Shown here piece by piece: positions 9,551 through 16,574 of a DNA stretch of 52,930 nt. The DNA is from Ollibium composti (GTDB lineage: Bacteria > Pseudomonadota > Alphaproteobacteria > Rhizobiales > Rhizobiaceae). The notes under the pieces were generated by a model that searched no databases, was not told the DNA's origin, and saw nothing but the letters and a program-made list of their open reading frames with translations. The translations under genes were made by a program, and so were the position numbers. Location of the stretch: contig NZ_SSNY01000013.1 of assembly GCF_004801285.1 (NCBI RefSeq), positions 85,001-137,930 on the forward strand, given 5' to 3'. How positions within the stretch are numbered: position 1 is the stretch's first letter; every line of letters begins with the position of its first letter.

Positions 9551-10387
9551 TTATTCGAAGTCGGCAAAAAGGTCCGACAGTTTTTCCAGCCGGCCGATGA
9601 TCGGCTCCTCATGCCGTCCGGCTATCGTCATCAGGATCGCGTTGACGATGGCGAAGGGGATCGTCGGGGTCTGGAATTCGCTGCCCGACCGGCCGCGCGG
9701 CGCCGCCAGCAACAGGTCTGCCCTGGGCTCCATCATCGGGCCGGCGAGATCGGAAATGAGGATGCTGCCGGCGCCGGCGCTCGCCGCGTGCCTGAGCAGC
9801 GGCGGGTAGCTTTTCGGCTGCTTGCGGAAGGCCAGCGCCAGGACCAGGTCGCCGCGCTCCATGCCGACCACGCGCTCGGCGATGTCGCGCCCGCGCCCGG
9901 TCAGGGCGATGGTGGTCATGCCGAAGCGGTCGAGCCGCCGCTGCAGGAAGCTCGCCACCGACTGGGCGTGCCCCTGGCCGAAGATGAAGATTCGCCTGGC
10001 CTGGAAGATGCGATCGGCCGCCTCGTCGATCTCGCTTTGGGAAATGCAGCGTGACAGGCTCTCCAGTGCCGTCACTTCCGCGGCGACGAGGTCCGCCAGG
10101 AAATCGCCGTGTTCCACTTTCGCAACCGAACGGCGCATGCGGTTGGCGGCGTCCTGCCCCTCCAGCACCTCCCGCTGGAGCTGGGCCCGCAATTCAGGAT
10201 AGCCCTTGTAGCCGAGCTTCTGCGCCAGCCGCGTCGCCGACGCCTCATGCACCTGCGCGCGCTCGGCAATCTGGGCCCCAGAGAGATAAGCGGCCTCCAT
10301 GCGGTTCTCGAGCAGGGCGGAAAGCAGCTTCTGATCGGAATCCGTCAGCTTTGCCGAGTTCGATTTTATCCGTTCCAGAATGGTCAT
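9551..10387 (-). CDS. MurR/RpiR family transcriptional regulator
   Basis: The 278-residue protein has an N-terminal RpiR helix-turn-helix (about residues 1-75: LSGAQIAERAQVHEASATRL) and a C-terminal SIS sugar-phosphate-binding domain (about 110-245: RRIFIFGQGHAQSVASFL, later AFRKQPKSYPPLL). SIS domains of this family sense phosphorylated sugars. It heads the operon with the AfuABC-like transporter and a phosphatase, 15 nt from the binding-protein gene. It probably controls the operon from the region at 10388-10490. Whether it represses or activates cannot be read. Confidence 0.92.
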   Translation of the reverse strand: MTILERIKSNSAKLTDSDQKLLSALLENRMEAAYLSGAQIAERAQVHEASATRLAQKLGYKGYPELRAQLQREVLEGQDAANRMRRSVAKVEHGDFLADLVAAEVTALESLSRCISQSEIDEAADRIFQARRIFIFGQGHAQSVASFLQRRLDRFGMTTIALTGRGRDIAERVVGMERGDLVLALAFRKQPKSYPPLLRHAASAGAGSILISDLAGPMMEPRADLLLAAPRGRSGSEFQTPTIPFAIVNAILMTIAGRHEEPIIGRLEKLSDLFADFE

Positions 10388-10470
10388 CGGCGTCCTGCAA
10401 ACTATCTTGCGGGCGCATATTTCCTTGCAATCCGAATGCAGTCAAGTTTTTTTGTCAAAAATAGAAATCC

Positions 10471-10486
10471 TGCAAGGTTTATTGCA
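10471..10486. promoter_or_regulatory. candidate RpiR operator
   Basis: TGCAA-GGTTTA-TTGCA is a perfect 5-bp-arm dyad 84 bp upstream of the rpiR start, in an AT-rich patch that also carries TTGCAA at 10425-10430. The position fits the operon promoter. The assignment to RpiR is inference. Confidence 0.35.
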
Positions 10487-10644
10487 ATCGATGTTATGAA
10501 AGGCATTCGTGGCGCCTAGGCCCTTAAGGCGATCAAATACCGTCCCGGCGGCGAGATCGTCACGGCGATCCATGAGGGGGGGATGGTTCTGTCCTTGATC
10601 GTCGTCACCACCCGCTCGATTCGACCGGCGCTACCCGCTTTGCA

Positions 10645-10835
10645 GTTTGACGACGCTCCTTATCCTCTCCACGGCCTGTGCGCGAGCGCCGCCGATCTGC
10701 CGATGCTTCTCGTATCGCGCGCCCTGCTCGGTGTCGCCCTGGGAGGGTTCTGGGCAATGGTCGGCGCGCTGGCGATGCGCCTGGTTCCCGACAGGTTGAT
10801 GCCGCAGGCCATGGCTCTGGTAAACACAGGTATCC
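10645..10835 (+). pseudogene. MFS transporter fragment
   Basis: Two adjoining frames encode a membrane stretch typical of NepI/arabinose-efflux type MFS proteins: LTTLLILSTACA in one frame, then SAADLPMLLVSRALLGV and GGFWAMVGALAMRLVP in the next. Only TM2-TM4 remain, with a frameshift near 10680 and no start or end. It is a relic, unrelated in orientation to the intact MFS gene that follows on the other strand. The rest of 10388-10874 holds nothing else I recognise apart from the promoter region of rpiR. Confidence 0.6.
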
Positions 10836-10874
10836 GCATGCCGCCTCCGAGAGGCGGGTCCAACTTGAGCACGG

Positions 10875-12095
10875 CTATCCACGGGAATTGTGACGCATGG
10901 CCGTCAACAGCACATAGACCAGGGCGACAATCGCGATCGTGCTGCCGTACCACAAGGTGGCCTGCGCCCCATCGCTCAACGCGTGGCTGCCGATCGCCGT
11001 CCCGATAGAGATGCCGAAATAGATGCCCGATGAATTCAGGGCGACGACGAGCGGCGCTTCCTGTGGAGCGCCGGCGATCAGCCTGTGCTGCTGCGGCGGC
11101 GTTTGCGCCCAGCTGCTCGCACCCCAGCACGCCATCAGCAATGCGACCACGCCGATCATGGCTGGCGAGGGTGCGCTGGCGACCCATGCCAGACCGCCCA
11201 TGGCGACGACCATCAGGGCATAGGCTGACGTCAGTACCGCGTTCGGCCCGATCCTGTCGGTGGCCCAGCCCGAGGCATAATTGCCGACGACCGCGCCCGC
11301 TCCGTAGGCGAGCAGCATCGCCGTAACCGACGTTGCGGGAACCAGGAGGAAATCGAGAACCTGGATGGTGAAGGCATAGGGCGTGTAACATGCCGCCATG
11401 CCGAGCACGGTCAGCGGCAGCACAACCATGACGCCCGGGCGCGTGAGGATCGCGAGCCGCTGGTACAACGTCACCGGCACATTGCCGGGTAGCCGCGGCA
11501 TTACAGCGAGAACACCGAAAGCCGCTGCGAGAGACACGATTCCGACAAGGATGAGCGATGCACGCCAGCTCATGGTCGTGCTGGCGATACGGCCGAGCGG
11601 CACGCCGAGAGCCGTCGCTGCGGTGAGCCCTCCGATGACGATGGCGAGGGCGCGGGCCCGCAACTCGGGACGCACGATGGCAGCCGCCACGGCGCCGGCA
11701 TTGGGCGTATAGGCGGCGGCCGCTGCCGCGGCCACGACCCGGGTCAGGATGAGAATCCCAAGTGTTGGCGACAGGGCCGATGCAATGTTTGCAAGACCAA
11801 GGATGACCAGCGCCGCCACGAGCAGCCTTCGGCGCGCAACTGCGGAGGTGACGGCAGCGATGACCGGAGCCAGCAGCGCGTAGGCAAGCGCGAAGGCTGT
11901 GACCGAGTAGCCTGCGAGCGCCGGCGTGACAGACAGCCCGTCTGCCATTGCCGGCAGGAAGGCCGACACGATGAAGGCGTCTGTGCCAACCGCGAATGTG
12001 CCCAGCGCCAGGACCAGGGTCGATCTCAATCCGAACGTAGCCGCTGGCCCGCTCGACGCGTTCGGCCTGGTTGCATTAATTTGGATATTATTCAT
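10875..12095 (-). CDS. MFS transporter (DHA1/AraJ-NepI type exporter)
   Basis: The 406-residue protein has about 12 membrane segments and DHA1 features: GTDAFIVSAFLPAMADGL in TM1, a loop ARRRLLVAAL between TM2 and TM3, and ILTRVVAAAAAAAYTPNAGA in TM4. The start ATG at 12095 has AGGAG ten bases upstream. A 27-bp dyad identical in layout to one before the Rrf2 gene overlaps the start codon, so the Rrf2 protein probably controls it directly. It lies 43 bp downstream of rrf2 and is likely co-transcribed with it. With the quinone-reductase-like gene upstream, export of a toxic electrophile or quinone is a reasonable guess. Confidence 0.88.
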   Translation of the reverse strand: MNNIQINATRPNASSGPAATFGLRSTLVLALGTFAVGTDAFIVSAFLPAMADGLSVTPALAGYSVTAFALAYALLAPVIAAVTSAVARRRLLVAALVILGLANIASALSPTLGILILTRVVAAAAAAAYTPNAGAVAAAIVRPELRARALAIVIGGLTAATALGVPLGRIASTTMSWRASLILVGIVSLAAAFGVLAVMPRLPGNVPVTLYQRLAILTRPGVMVVLPLTVLGMAACYTPYAFTIQVLDFLLVPATSVTAMLLAYGAGAVVGNYASGWATDRIGPNAVLTSAYALMVVAMGGLAWVASAPSPAMIGVVALLMACWGASSWAQTPPQQHRLIAGAPQEAPLVVALNSSGIYFGISIGTAIGSHALSDGAQATLWYGSTIAIVALVYVLLTAMRHNSRG

Positions 12096-12103
12096 CTAGA
12101 TTA
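12077..12103. promoter_or_regulatory. Rrf2-type operator B, overlapping the MFS start
   Basis: The 27-bp dyad TAATTTGG-N11-CTAGATTA has the same length, spacing and half-sites as operator A (12634-12660). It covers the MFS start codon (12093-12095), so binding would block transcription or initiation. Confidence 0.65.
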
Positions 12104-12138
12104 AACTCCTGCGCAATCGCGAAAGCTTTTGATGTCTC

Positions 12139-12618
12139 TTATCGGGCGCGGGGGGCGTACCAGCAGCGCATGCGTTCGGCGCCCGCCGGCGGGGCGGCCT
12201 TCACCAGGTCCGCTACCGTCTGCGCGGCGAGCTCGCGCCGCCACGCGGCGTCGGCACGCCCCATGGCAATGGCGATTCCGCAGGGCATGGCAAATTCCGA
12301 GGGACGCGCGGTAACGCCGGCGCCGCGCCTTCGGATCTCAGTGCAGCGGAAGGAGGCTTCAGGACCCTCGATCGCCGTGACGACATCGAGCAGCGTGATC
12401 TTCTCGGGCCGCTTCGCCAGGCGGAACCCACCTTTGACGCCGGCGCTCGAAGCCAGGATGTCGGCCCGGACCAGAGCCTGCAGGAACTTGTTGAGATAGT
12501 GCGGCGGGACATCGAAAGCGGAAGCCAGCGTTGCCGTCGGGACGGCCGTGTCGTCCCCCAGCCAGGCAAGGGCAAGGCAGCAATGAAGCCCCCACTCGAC
12601 ACCCTCGCTCATCTTCAT
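12139..12618 (-). CDS. Rrf2 family transcriptional regulator
   Basis: The 159-residue protein has an Rrf2 winged helix: VEWGLHCCLALAWL, then a recognition region PPHYLNKFLQALVRADILASSAGVKGGFRLAK (read in two parts; the wing is VKGGFRLAK). The cysteines of the usual iron-sulfur triad are not in the IscR pattern; RCTEI and MPCGIAIAMG remain. It therefore resembles YwnA/SaiR-like thiol sensors more than IscR. GGAG lies ten bases before the ATG at 12618. Operator A is immediately upstream and operator B precedes the next gene, which implies autoregulation and control of the exporter. Confidence 0.88.
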   Translation of the reverse strand: MKMSEGVEWGLHCCLALAWLGDDTAVPTATLASAFDVPPHYLNKFLQALVRADILASSAGVKGGFRLAKRPEKITLLDVVTAIEGPEASFRCTEIRRRGAGVTARPSEFAMPCGIAIAMGRADAAWRRELAAQTVADLVKAAPPAGAERMRCWYAPRAR

Positions 12619-12633
12619 GACGCTCGTGCTCCA

Positions 12634-12660
12634 TAATCTGGCTATTTTATATCCAGGTTA
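12634..12660. promoter_or_regulatory. Rrf2-type operator A
   Basis: TAATCTGG-N11-CCAGGTTA is a 27-bp dyad (seven of eight arm positions complementary), 16 bp upstream of the rrf2 start. It aligns without gaps with operator B. Confidence 0.65.
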
Positions 12661-12723
12661 TGGGCTTCCTGCAATGTGACAACATGAAATTGCCATGTGC
12701 CAGCGGCACTGCGGTCGTAACGG

Positions 12724-13353
12724 TTATGCTGACGCTATCTCAACCCGCGCGAACATGCTCTTCGCCATAGTCTCCGCCTGCGCCAGCCAGCCATGGCGTT
12801 CACTCTCGCTGCTGTCGGTGACTGTCCGGAAAACATGACGTACGTAATCCTGCACGCCGCAGAACGGCAGGACGCAGCGTCCCCAGATCAGTTCGAGGGG
12901 ATCGCCCAGCACTTCCTTTTCCCTTTCTTCAGGCGTGTCCGACGTGTTGAGGATCAGCGCTTTTTCCATTCTCAGCAGGCCCTCCGGCAACCCGTCGGCG
13001 GCCGCCAGCCTGTAGGCGACACCCGGTACGAGCACCCGGTCGAGCCATCCCGCCAAGATCGCCGGTGGCTTTCCCCACCAATTGGGATGGACGACGAGCA
13101 GGCCGTCTGCCTGCGCGACCTGTTCGCGATGTTGCCGCACGACGGGGTCGGCAACCCGCGACAGCGCGACCTCGAGCGTGTCGCCGGTAGTGTAGGCCTC
13201 GTCCGCCGTCAGGCACGGAGAGAACGATTCTGCGTAAAGATCATGGTGCACGACATCGTGGCCAGCCTCTGTCATGGTTGTCCGTATCCGGGCGGAAATG
13301 GCGTGGCAGAAGCTGTTGTCCCTCGGATGCGCGACAATCGAGAACAATTTCAT
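12724..13353 (-). CDS. NAD(P)H oxidoreductase, flavodoxin-like fold (KefF/MdaB-like quinone reductase)
   Basis: The 209-residue protein starts MKLFSIVAHPRDNSF, the phosphate-binding start of flavodoxin-like NAD(P)H dehydrogenases. The family signature VVHPNWWGKPPAILAGWLDRVL is at about residues 87-108 and a PGVAYRL segment follows. Members are FMN/FAD-dependent and reduce quinones or other electrophiles by two electrons in the cytosol. Its start ATG overlaps the stop of the broken cupin gene (ATGA), and rrf2 lies 105 bp downstream on the same strand. The combination fits a redox or electrophile stress unit. Confidence 0.88.
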   Translation of the reverse strand: MKLFSIVAHPRDNSFCHAISARIRTTMTEAGHDVVHHDLYAESFSPCLTADEAYTTGDTLEVALSRVADPVVRQHREQVAQADGLLVVHPNWWGKPPAILAGWLDRVLVPGVAYRLAAADGLPEGLLRMEKALILNTSDTPEEREKEVLGDPLELIWGRCVLPFCGVQDYVRHVFRTVTDSSESERHGWLAQAETMAKSMFARVEIASA

Positions 13354-13632
13354 CTGGGCACCTCACCAACAGCATCCGCGCGAGCGGCCTGCGCCTCACC
13401 TAGCTGTTCCTTGATGCTGCGTCCCGGCCACCACCTTGTCGCCCGTATGCCTGTTCTGACAGGCTCGATCAACACGATCCAGCATTCTCCCTCCGCCACC
13501 GGATTGTGCATCGTGCCCTCGGGACGACGTGAAAATCGCCTGCTTCGAGCTGAACGGCGCCATCTTCATATTCGATGCGGAGCCGGCCCTCCACGACATG
13601 GGAAGCCTCACGGCGGCTTTCGGTTGTTGACC
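13350..13632 (-). pseudogene. cupin-domain protein, truncated and frameshifted
   Basis: On the minus strand the sequence reads EASHVVEGRLRIEYEDGAV then LEAGDFHVVP, a cupin barrel. One missing base near 13520 then throws the frame. In the next frame it continues EGTMHNPVAEGECWIVLIEP and ends at a TGA that overlaps the start of the oxidoreductase gene. The N-terminal third, with the first metal-binding motif, is missing and is replaced by unrelated sequence above about 13640. The coupling shows that it was once the first gene of this operon. It is likely non-functional. Confidence 0.7.
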
Positions 13633-13742
13633 CTATGCGTCGGAAGCAGCGGCGCGGAATGCCTCCGACGCAGCGCATCAGTCTTCGTTTACCCGGGCCT
13701 GATAGGGAGAACCCGAACAAGTTTCGTTTCGGAGCGTCGGCG

Positions 13743-14456
13743 GTGCCGCAACACCAGGCAAGTTGGCCCAGCGAAAAAGTGAAGATATCCGGCGCGTCGT
13801 CGTGCCGGTTCCTCGGCGTTGAGCTGGCGCTGGCGCCCGGCGTGCTGGTGCCACGCGGGGAGACCGAGCTGCTCGGCACCAGCGCCATCGAGATCCTCGG
13901 CACGATGGCCGGCGAACCGGTCGTCGTCGACATGTGCTGCGGTTCCGGCAACCTGGCGCTGGCCATCGCGCATCATTGCCCGAACGCGCGGCTGTGGGCC
14001 GCCGACCTGACCGACGAAACGGTGGCGCTGGCGCGGGACAATGCGGAACGGCTTTCGCTGGCCGGCAGGGTCGCGGTGCGGCAGGGCGACCTGTTCGACG
14101 CCTTCGCCGGCGACGCGCTTGCCGGCACGGTCGACATGGTGGTCTGCAACCCGCCCTACATCTCCTCCGCACGGCTCGACGGCAAGAGCGCGCACCTGCT
14201 GGCGCAAGAGCCGCGCGAAGCCTTCGACGGCGGTCCCTACGGCATCTCCATCCTGCAACGCCTCGTAGGCGAGGCGGTCGGCTTTGTCAGGCCGGGCGGT
14301 TGGCTGCTGTGCGAGTTCGGCGAGGGCCAGGAGCGGCAGGTGGCGGCGCTGGTCGCGCGCACTAAGGCCTACGAGGGGCCGTCCTTCGCCACCATCGACG
14401 GCAAGCCGCGCGTCATGATCGCCAGGCTGTGTGCGGAAAGCGGGGCAGGCGCGTGA
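13743..14456 (+). CDS. class I SAM-dependent methyltransferase, PrmC/HemK-like
   Basis: About 237 residues are present if the GTG at 13743 is the start; another GTG at 13779 is possible and no ATG fits. The catalytic domain shows VLVPRGETELLG (as in PrmC), the SAM motif VVDMCCGSGNLALAIA, and the diagnostic NPPY motif in MVVCNPPYISSARL. NPPY enzymes methylate planar nitrogens such as amides or exocyclic amines. The N-terminal release-factor-binding domain of true PrmC is missing, so it is probably not the housekeeping enzyme. Its stop overlaps the next gene's GTG (GTGA), and both converge on the asnB operon. An N-methylation step on an amide made by that operon is inferred. Confidence 0.8.
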   Translation: MPQHQASWPSEKVKISGASSCRFLGVELALAPGVLVPRGETELLGTSAIEILGTMAGEPVVVDMCCGSGNLALAIAHHCPNARLWAADLTDETVALARDNAERLSLAGRVAVRQGDLFDAFAGDALAGTVDMVVCNPPYISSARLDGKSAHLLAQEPREAFDGGPYGISILQRLVGEAVGFVRPGGWLLCEFGEGQERQVAALVARTKAYEGPSFATIDGKPRVMIARLCAESGAGA

Positions 14457-15565
14457 GCCTGGTCAGACCCTTCGAGGCGGCCGACGCTGAGGCCGTGGCC
14501 AGCTTGTTCCAGCGGATGCTGCGCAAGCTCCGCGCGCCGGCGCCGGCGGCGCTGACCGCCTATATACGCGACTTCTACCTGGAGACGCCGGAACGCGGCG
14601 ACGGCATCGCATCGCTGGTCCACGTCGACGATACCGGGCGCATTTCCGGCTTCGTTGGCGTGCACGCGCTGCCGATGATCCTCGACGGACGGCCGCTGCG
14701 GGCGGCGGTCTGCGGTTCGCTGATGGCGGACGGGCGCGACAGGGACCCGATGGCCGGTGCGCGGCTCCTGAAGGCGTTCGTCGACGGCCCGCAGGACCTG
14801 TCCTTCAGCGAGACGGCGAACGCGGTCTCGGCGCGATTGTGGACCCGGCTGCGCGGCGTGGTCCTGCCGCAATACAGCCTCGACTGGGTGCGCGTCATCC
14901 GCCCGGCCGGCTTCGCCATCGAACTGGCGGCCGGCCGCGCCGGACCGCTGCGCCTGCTGAAACCGGCCGCCGCCGCCTTCGACGGGTTGCTGCGCCGCTC
15001 CCTGAAGCCGGGCGACAGGCGCTGGGCGGTGGCGCGGGAGGGTGAACCTGCGAAGGCGGCGCACGCCTCGGAGATCGACAGCGCCGGTTTCGCTTCCCTT
15101 CTGGAGCTGCTGTCGGCGCAGTTCGCGCTGCGGCCGGCATGGCGCGACATGCCGCTGGAAAGGATGCTTGCCGACGCCGCCGCAAGACCCGATCTCGGCG
15201 CCCTCGTCTTTTCCCGCGTGGAGACACCGAACGGTGCTGTGACCGGCGCCTTCGCCTACCATGCGCGCGCCGGCAGAATCGGAAGGGTGTTGCAGGTGCT
15301 GGCGCGACCGGGGCAGGCCGGCGCGGTCATGGACAGCCTTGTGGACGATGCCGCCCGGCGCGGCCTGTGCGGCCTGCGCGGCCGCACGCAGCCGGCGCTA
15401 CTTGAGGCGATGCTGACGCGAAAGCTCGCCTTCGTTCCCGTCGCCTCGTCGGTCGTTCACGCGCGCGACGCCGGAATCCTGCATGCCTTGAAGACGCAGC
15501 AAGCCTTTCTCAACGGCCTCGCTGGCGAGAACTGGAGCCGGCTGATCGGAGGCCGCTTCGATTGA
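14453..15565 (+). CDS. GNAT-fold acyltransferase-like protein
   Basis: The 370-residue protein starts at a GTG (14453) that overlaps the methyltransferase stop. The N-terminal part (LVRPFEAADAEAVASLFQRM, then DDTGRISGFVGVHALPM) follows the GNAT pattern. The second half repeats a weaker GNAT-like layout (GAVTGAFAYHARAGRIGRVL, then AGAVMDSLVDDAARRGLCGL), suggesting a tandem GNAT or FemAB-like architecture. No well-known family name could be assigned with certainty. The gene ends 7 bp from the end of the convergent nadE-like gene. In the cluster it could transfer an ACP-bound acyl group to an amine (inference). Confidence 0.7.
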   Translation: MSLVRPFEAADAEAVASLFQRMLRKLRAPAPAALTAYIRDFYLETPERGDGIASLVHVDDTGRISGFVGVHALPMILDGRPLRAAVCGSLMADGRDRDPMAGARLLKAFVDGPQDLSFSETANAVSARLWTRLRGVVLPQYSLDWVRVIRPAGFAIELAAGRAGPLRLLKPAAAAFDGLLRRSLKPGDRRWAVAREGEPAKAAHASEIDSAGFASLLELLSAQFALRPAWRDMPLERMLADAAARPDLGALVFSRVETPNGAVTGAFAYHARAGRIGRVLQVLARPGQAGAVMDSLVDDAARRGLCGLRGRTQPALLEAMLTRKLAFVPVASSVVHARDAGILHALKTQQAFLNGLAGENWSRLIGGRFD

Positions 15566-15572
15566 TCCGCGA

Positions 15573-16574
15573 TCAGGCGCGGATTTCATCCACTTCGGCA
15601 ACGAGCAGCGGCGGCATGTGCAGGTAGCGCGTCGCCTTGCGCTTGGCGGCGATGTCGGCCCACACGCGCTCCACCTGCTCGCAGGTCAGCCCGGCCGCTT
15701 CGGCAACCGTTTCGGCGGCGAAACTTTCGTTGAGGCCGTACAGGCACAGATCCATCCTGTCATAGGGCAGTGAGAAGTAGAACTCCTCCTGCGTCTGGGC
15801 GAGCGAATAGGTGTCGGTCGTCGGCGGGCGCTGCCGGATCTCCGCCGGAATGCCGAGATGGGCGGCGAGTGTGTAGACCTGCGTCTTGTAGAGATGGGCG
15901 ATCGGCTTGACGTCGGCCGCGCCGTCGCCGTTCTTGACGAAGAAGCCCTGGTCGTATTCGAGCCGGTTCGGCGTGCCGAGCACCGCGAAATTGAGGCGGT
16001 CGGCGTGGAAATACTCGAACTGCTTGCGCGTGCGCTGCTTCATGCTGGTGGCCGCGACGATGCCGAGATAGACCGCCGACGGCATCCTGAGCCGTGTCTG
16101 CCTTCCCTGCGGGTCCTGCACGACGAGCGAGGAGATGTTGTAGCCCTCGCCTTCGAGCCGGTTGGCGATGACGATCTTGGAGGCCCAGCCCGGCCCGTAG
16201 TCAGGCACGCATTTGCGGATGAAGGTGTCGCGGCGCTCGTAGCAGCCCATGGCACCGAGCGCCGGACCGATGTCCTCCACCACGGTTTCGATGCCCAGCG
16301 TGTCGGCGACCAGCCGGCCGAGCCGCAAGCTGTCCGGATCGGAATCGGCCTCCGGCATCAAAAGGCCGAGCACGTTGCCCGCGCCGACGGCGCGCACGGC
16401 GAGCGCGGCCGAGACGCTGGAGTCGATGCCGCCCGACAGGCCGAGCACGAGGCCGCGGCGGCGCATGCCGCGCAATTGCGCGCGCAACGCGGCGGCGATG
16501 CGGTCCGTTTCGACCGCGCAGTCGATGGCGAGACGATCCGACAGATCGGCGTCTCGACTGGGCATCGCGGTCAT
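15573..16574 (-). CDS. NAD synthetase-like ATP pyrophosphatase (NadE homologue)
   Basis: The 333-residue protein has the PP-loop SGGIDSS at about residues 47-53 and NadE-like motifs downstream (GTPNRLEYDQGFFVKNGDGAADVKPIA in two parts, LYKTQVYTLAAHLGIP). It lacks the nitrilase-type glutaminase domain, so it would need free ammonia. The conserved tail PPTTDTYSLAQTQEEF differs from the APSADLW type of housekeeping NadE. Its ATG overlaps the AMP-ligase stop (ATGA), making it the last gene of a four-gene operon with asnB and acp. A dedicated amidation role is more likely than NAD synthesis (inference); a spare NAD synthetase is the alternative. Confidence 0.8.
   Translation of the reverse strand: MTAMPSRDADLSDRLAIDCAVETDRIAAALRAQLRGMRRRGLVLGLSGGIDSSVSAALAVRAVGAGNVLGLLMPEADSDPDSLRLGRLVADTLGIETVVEDIGPALGAMGCYERRDTFIRKCVPDYGPGWASKIVIANRLEGEGYNISSLVVQDPQGRQTRLRMPSAVYLGIVAATSMKQRTRKQFEYFHADRLNFAVLGTPNRLEYDQGFFVKNGDGAADVKPIAHLYKTQVYTLAAHLGIPAEIRQRPPTTDTYSLAQTQEEFYFSLPYDRMDLCLYGLNESFAAETVAEAAGLTCEQVERVWADIAAKRKATRYLHMPPLLVAEVDEIRA

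Noticed and set aside
13743..14456. Calling the methyltransferase prmC (release-factor glutamine methyltransferase)
   Set aside because: The N-terminal domain is missing and prfA is not adjacent; only the catalytic NPPY module is shared.
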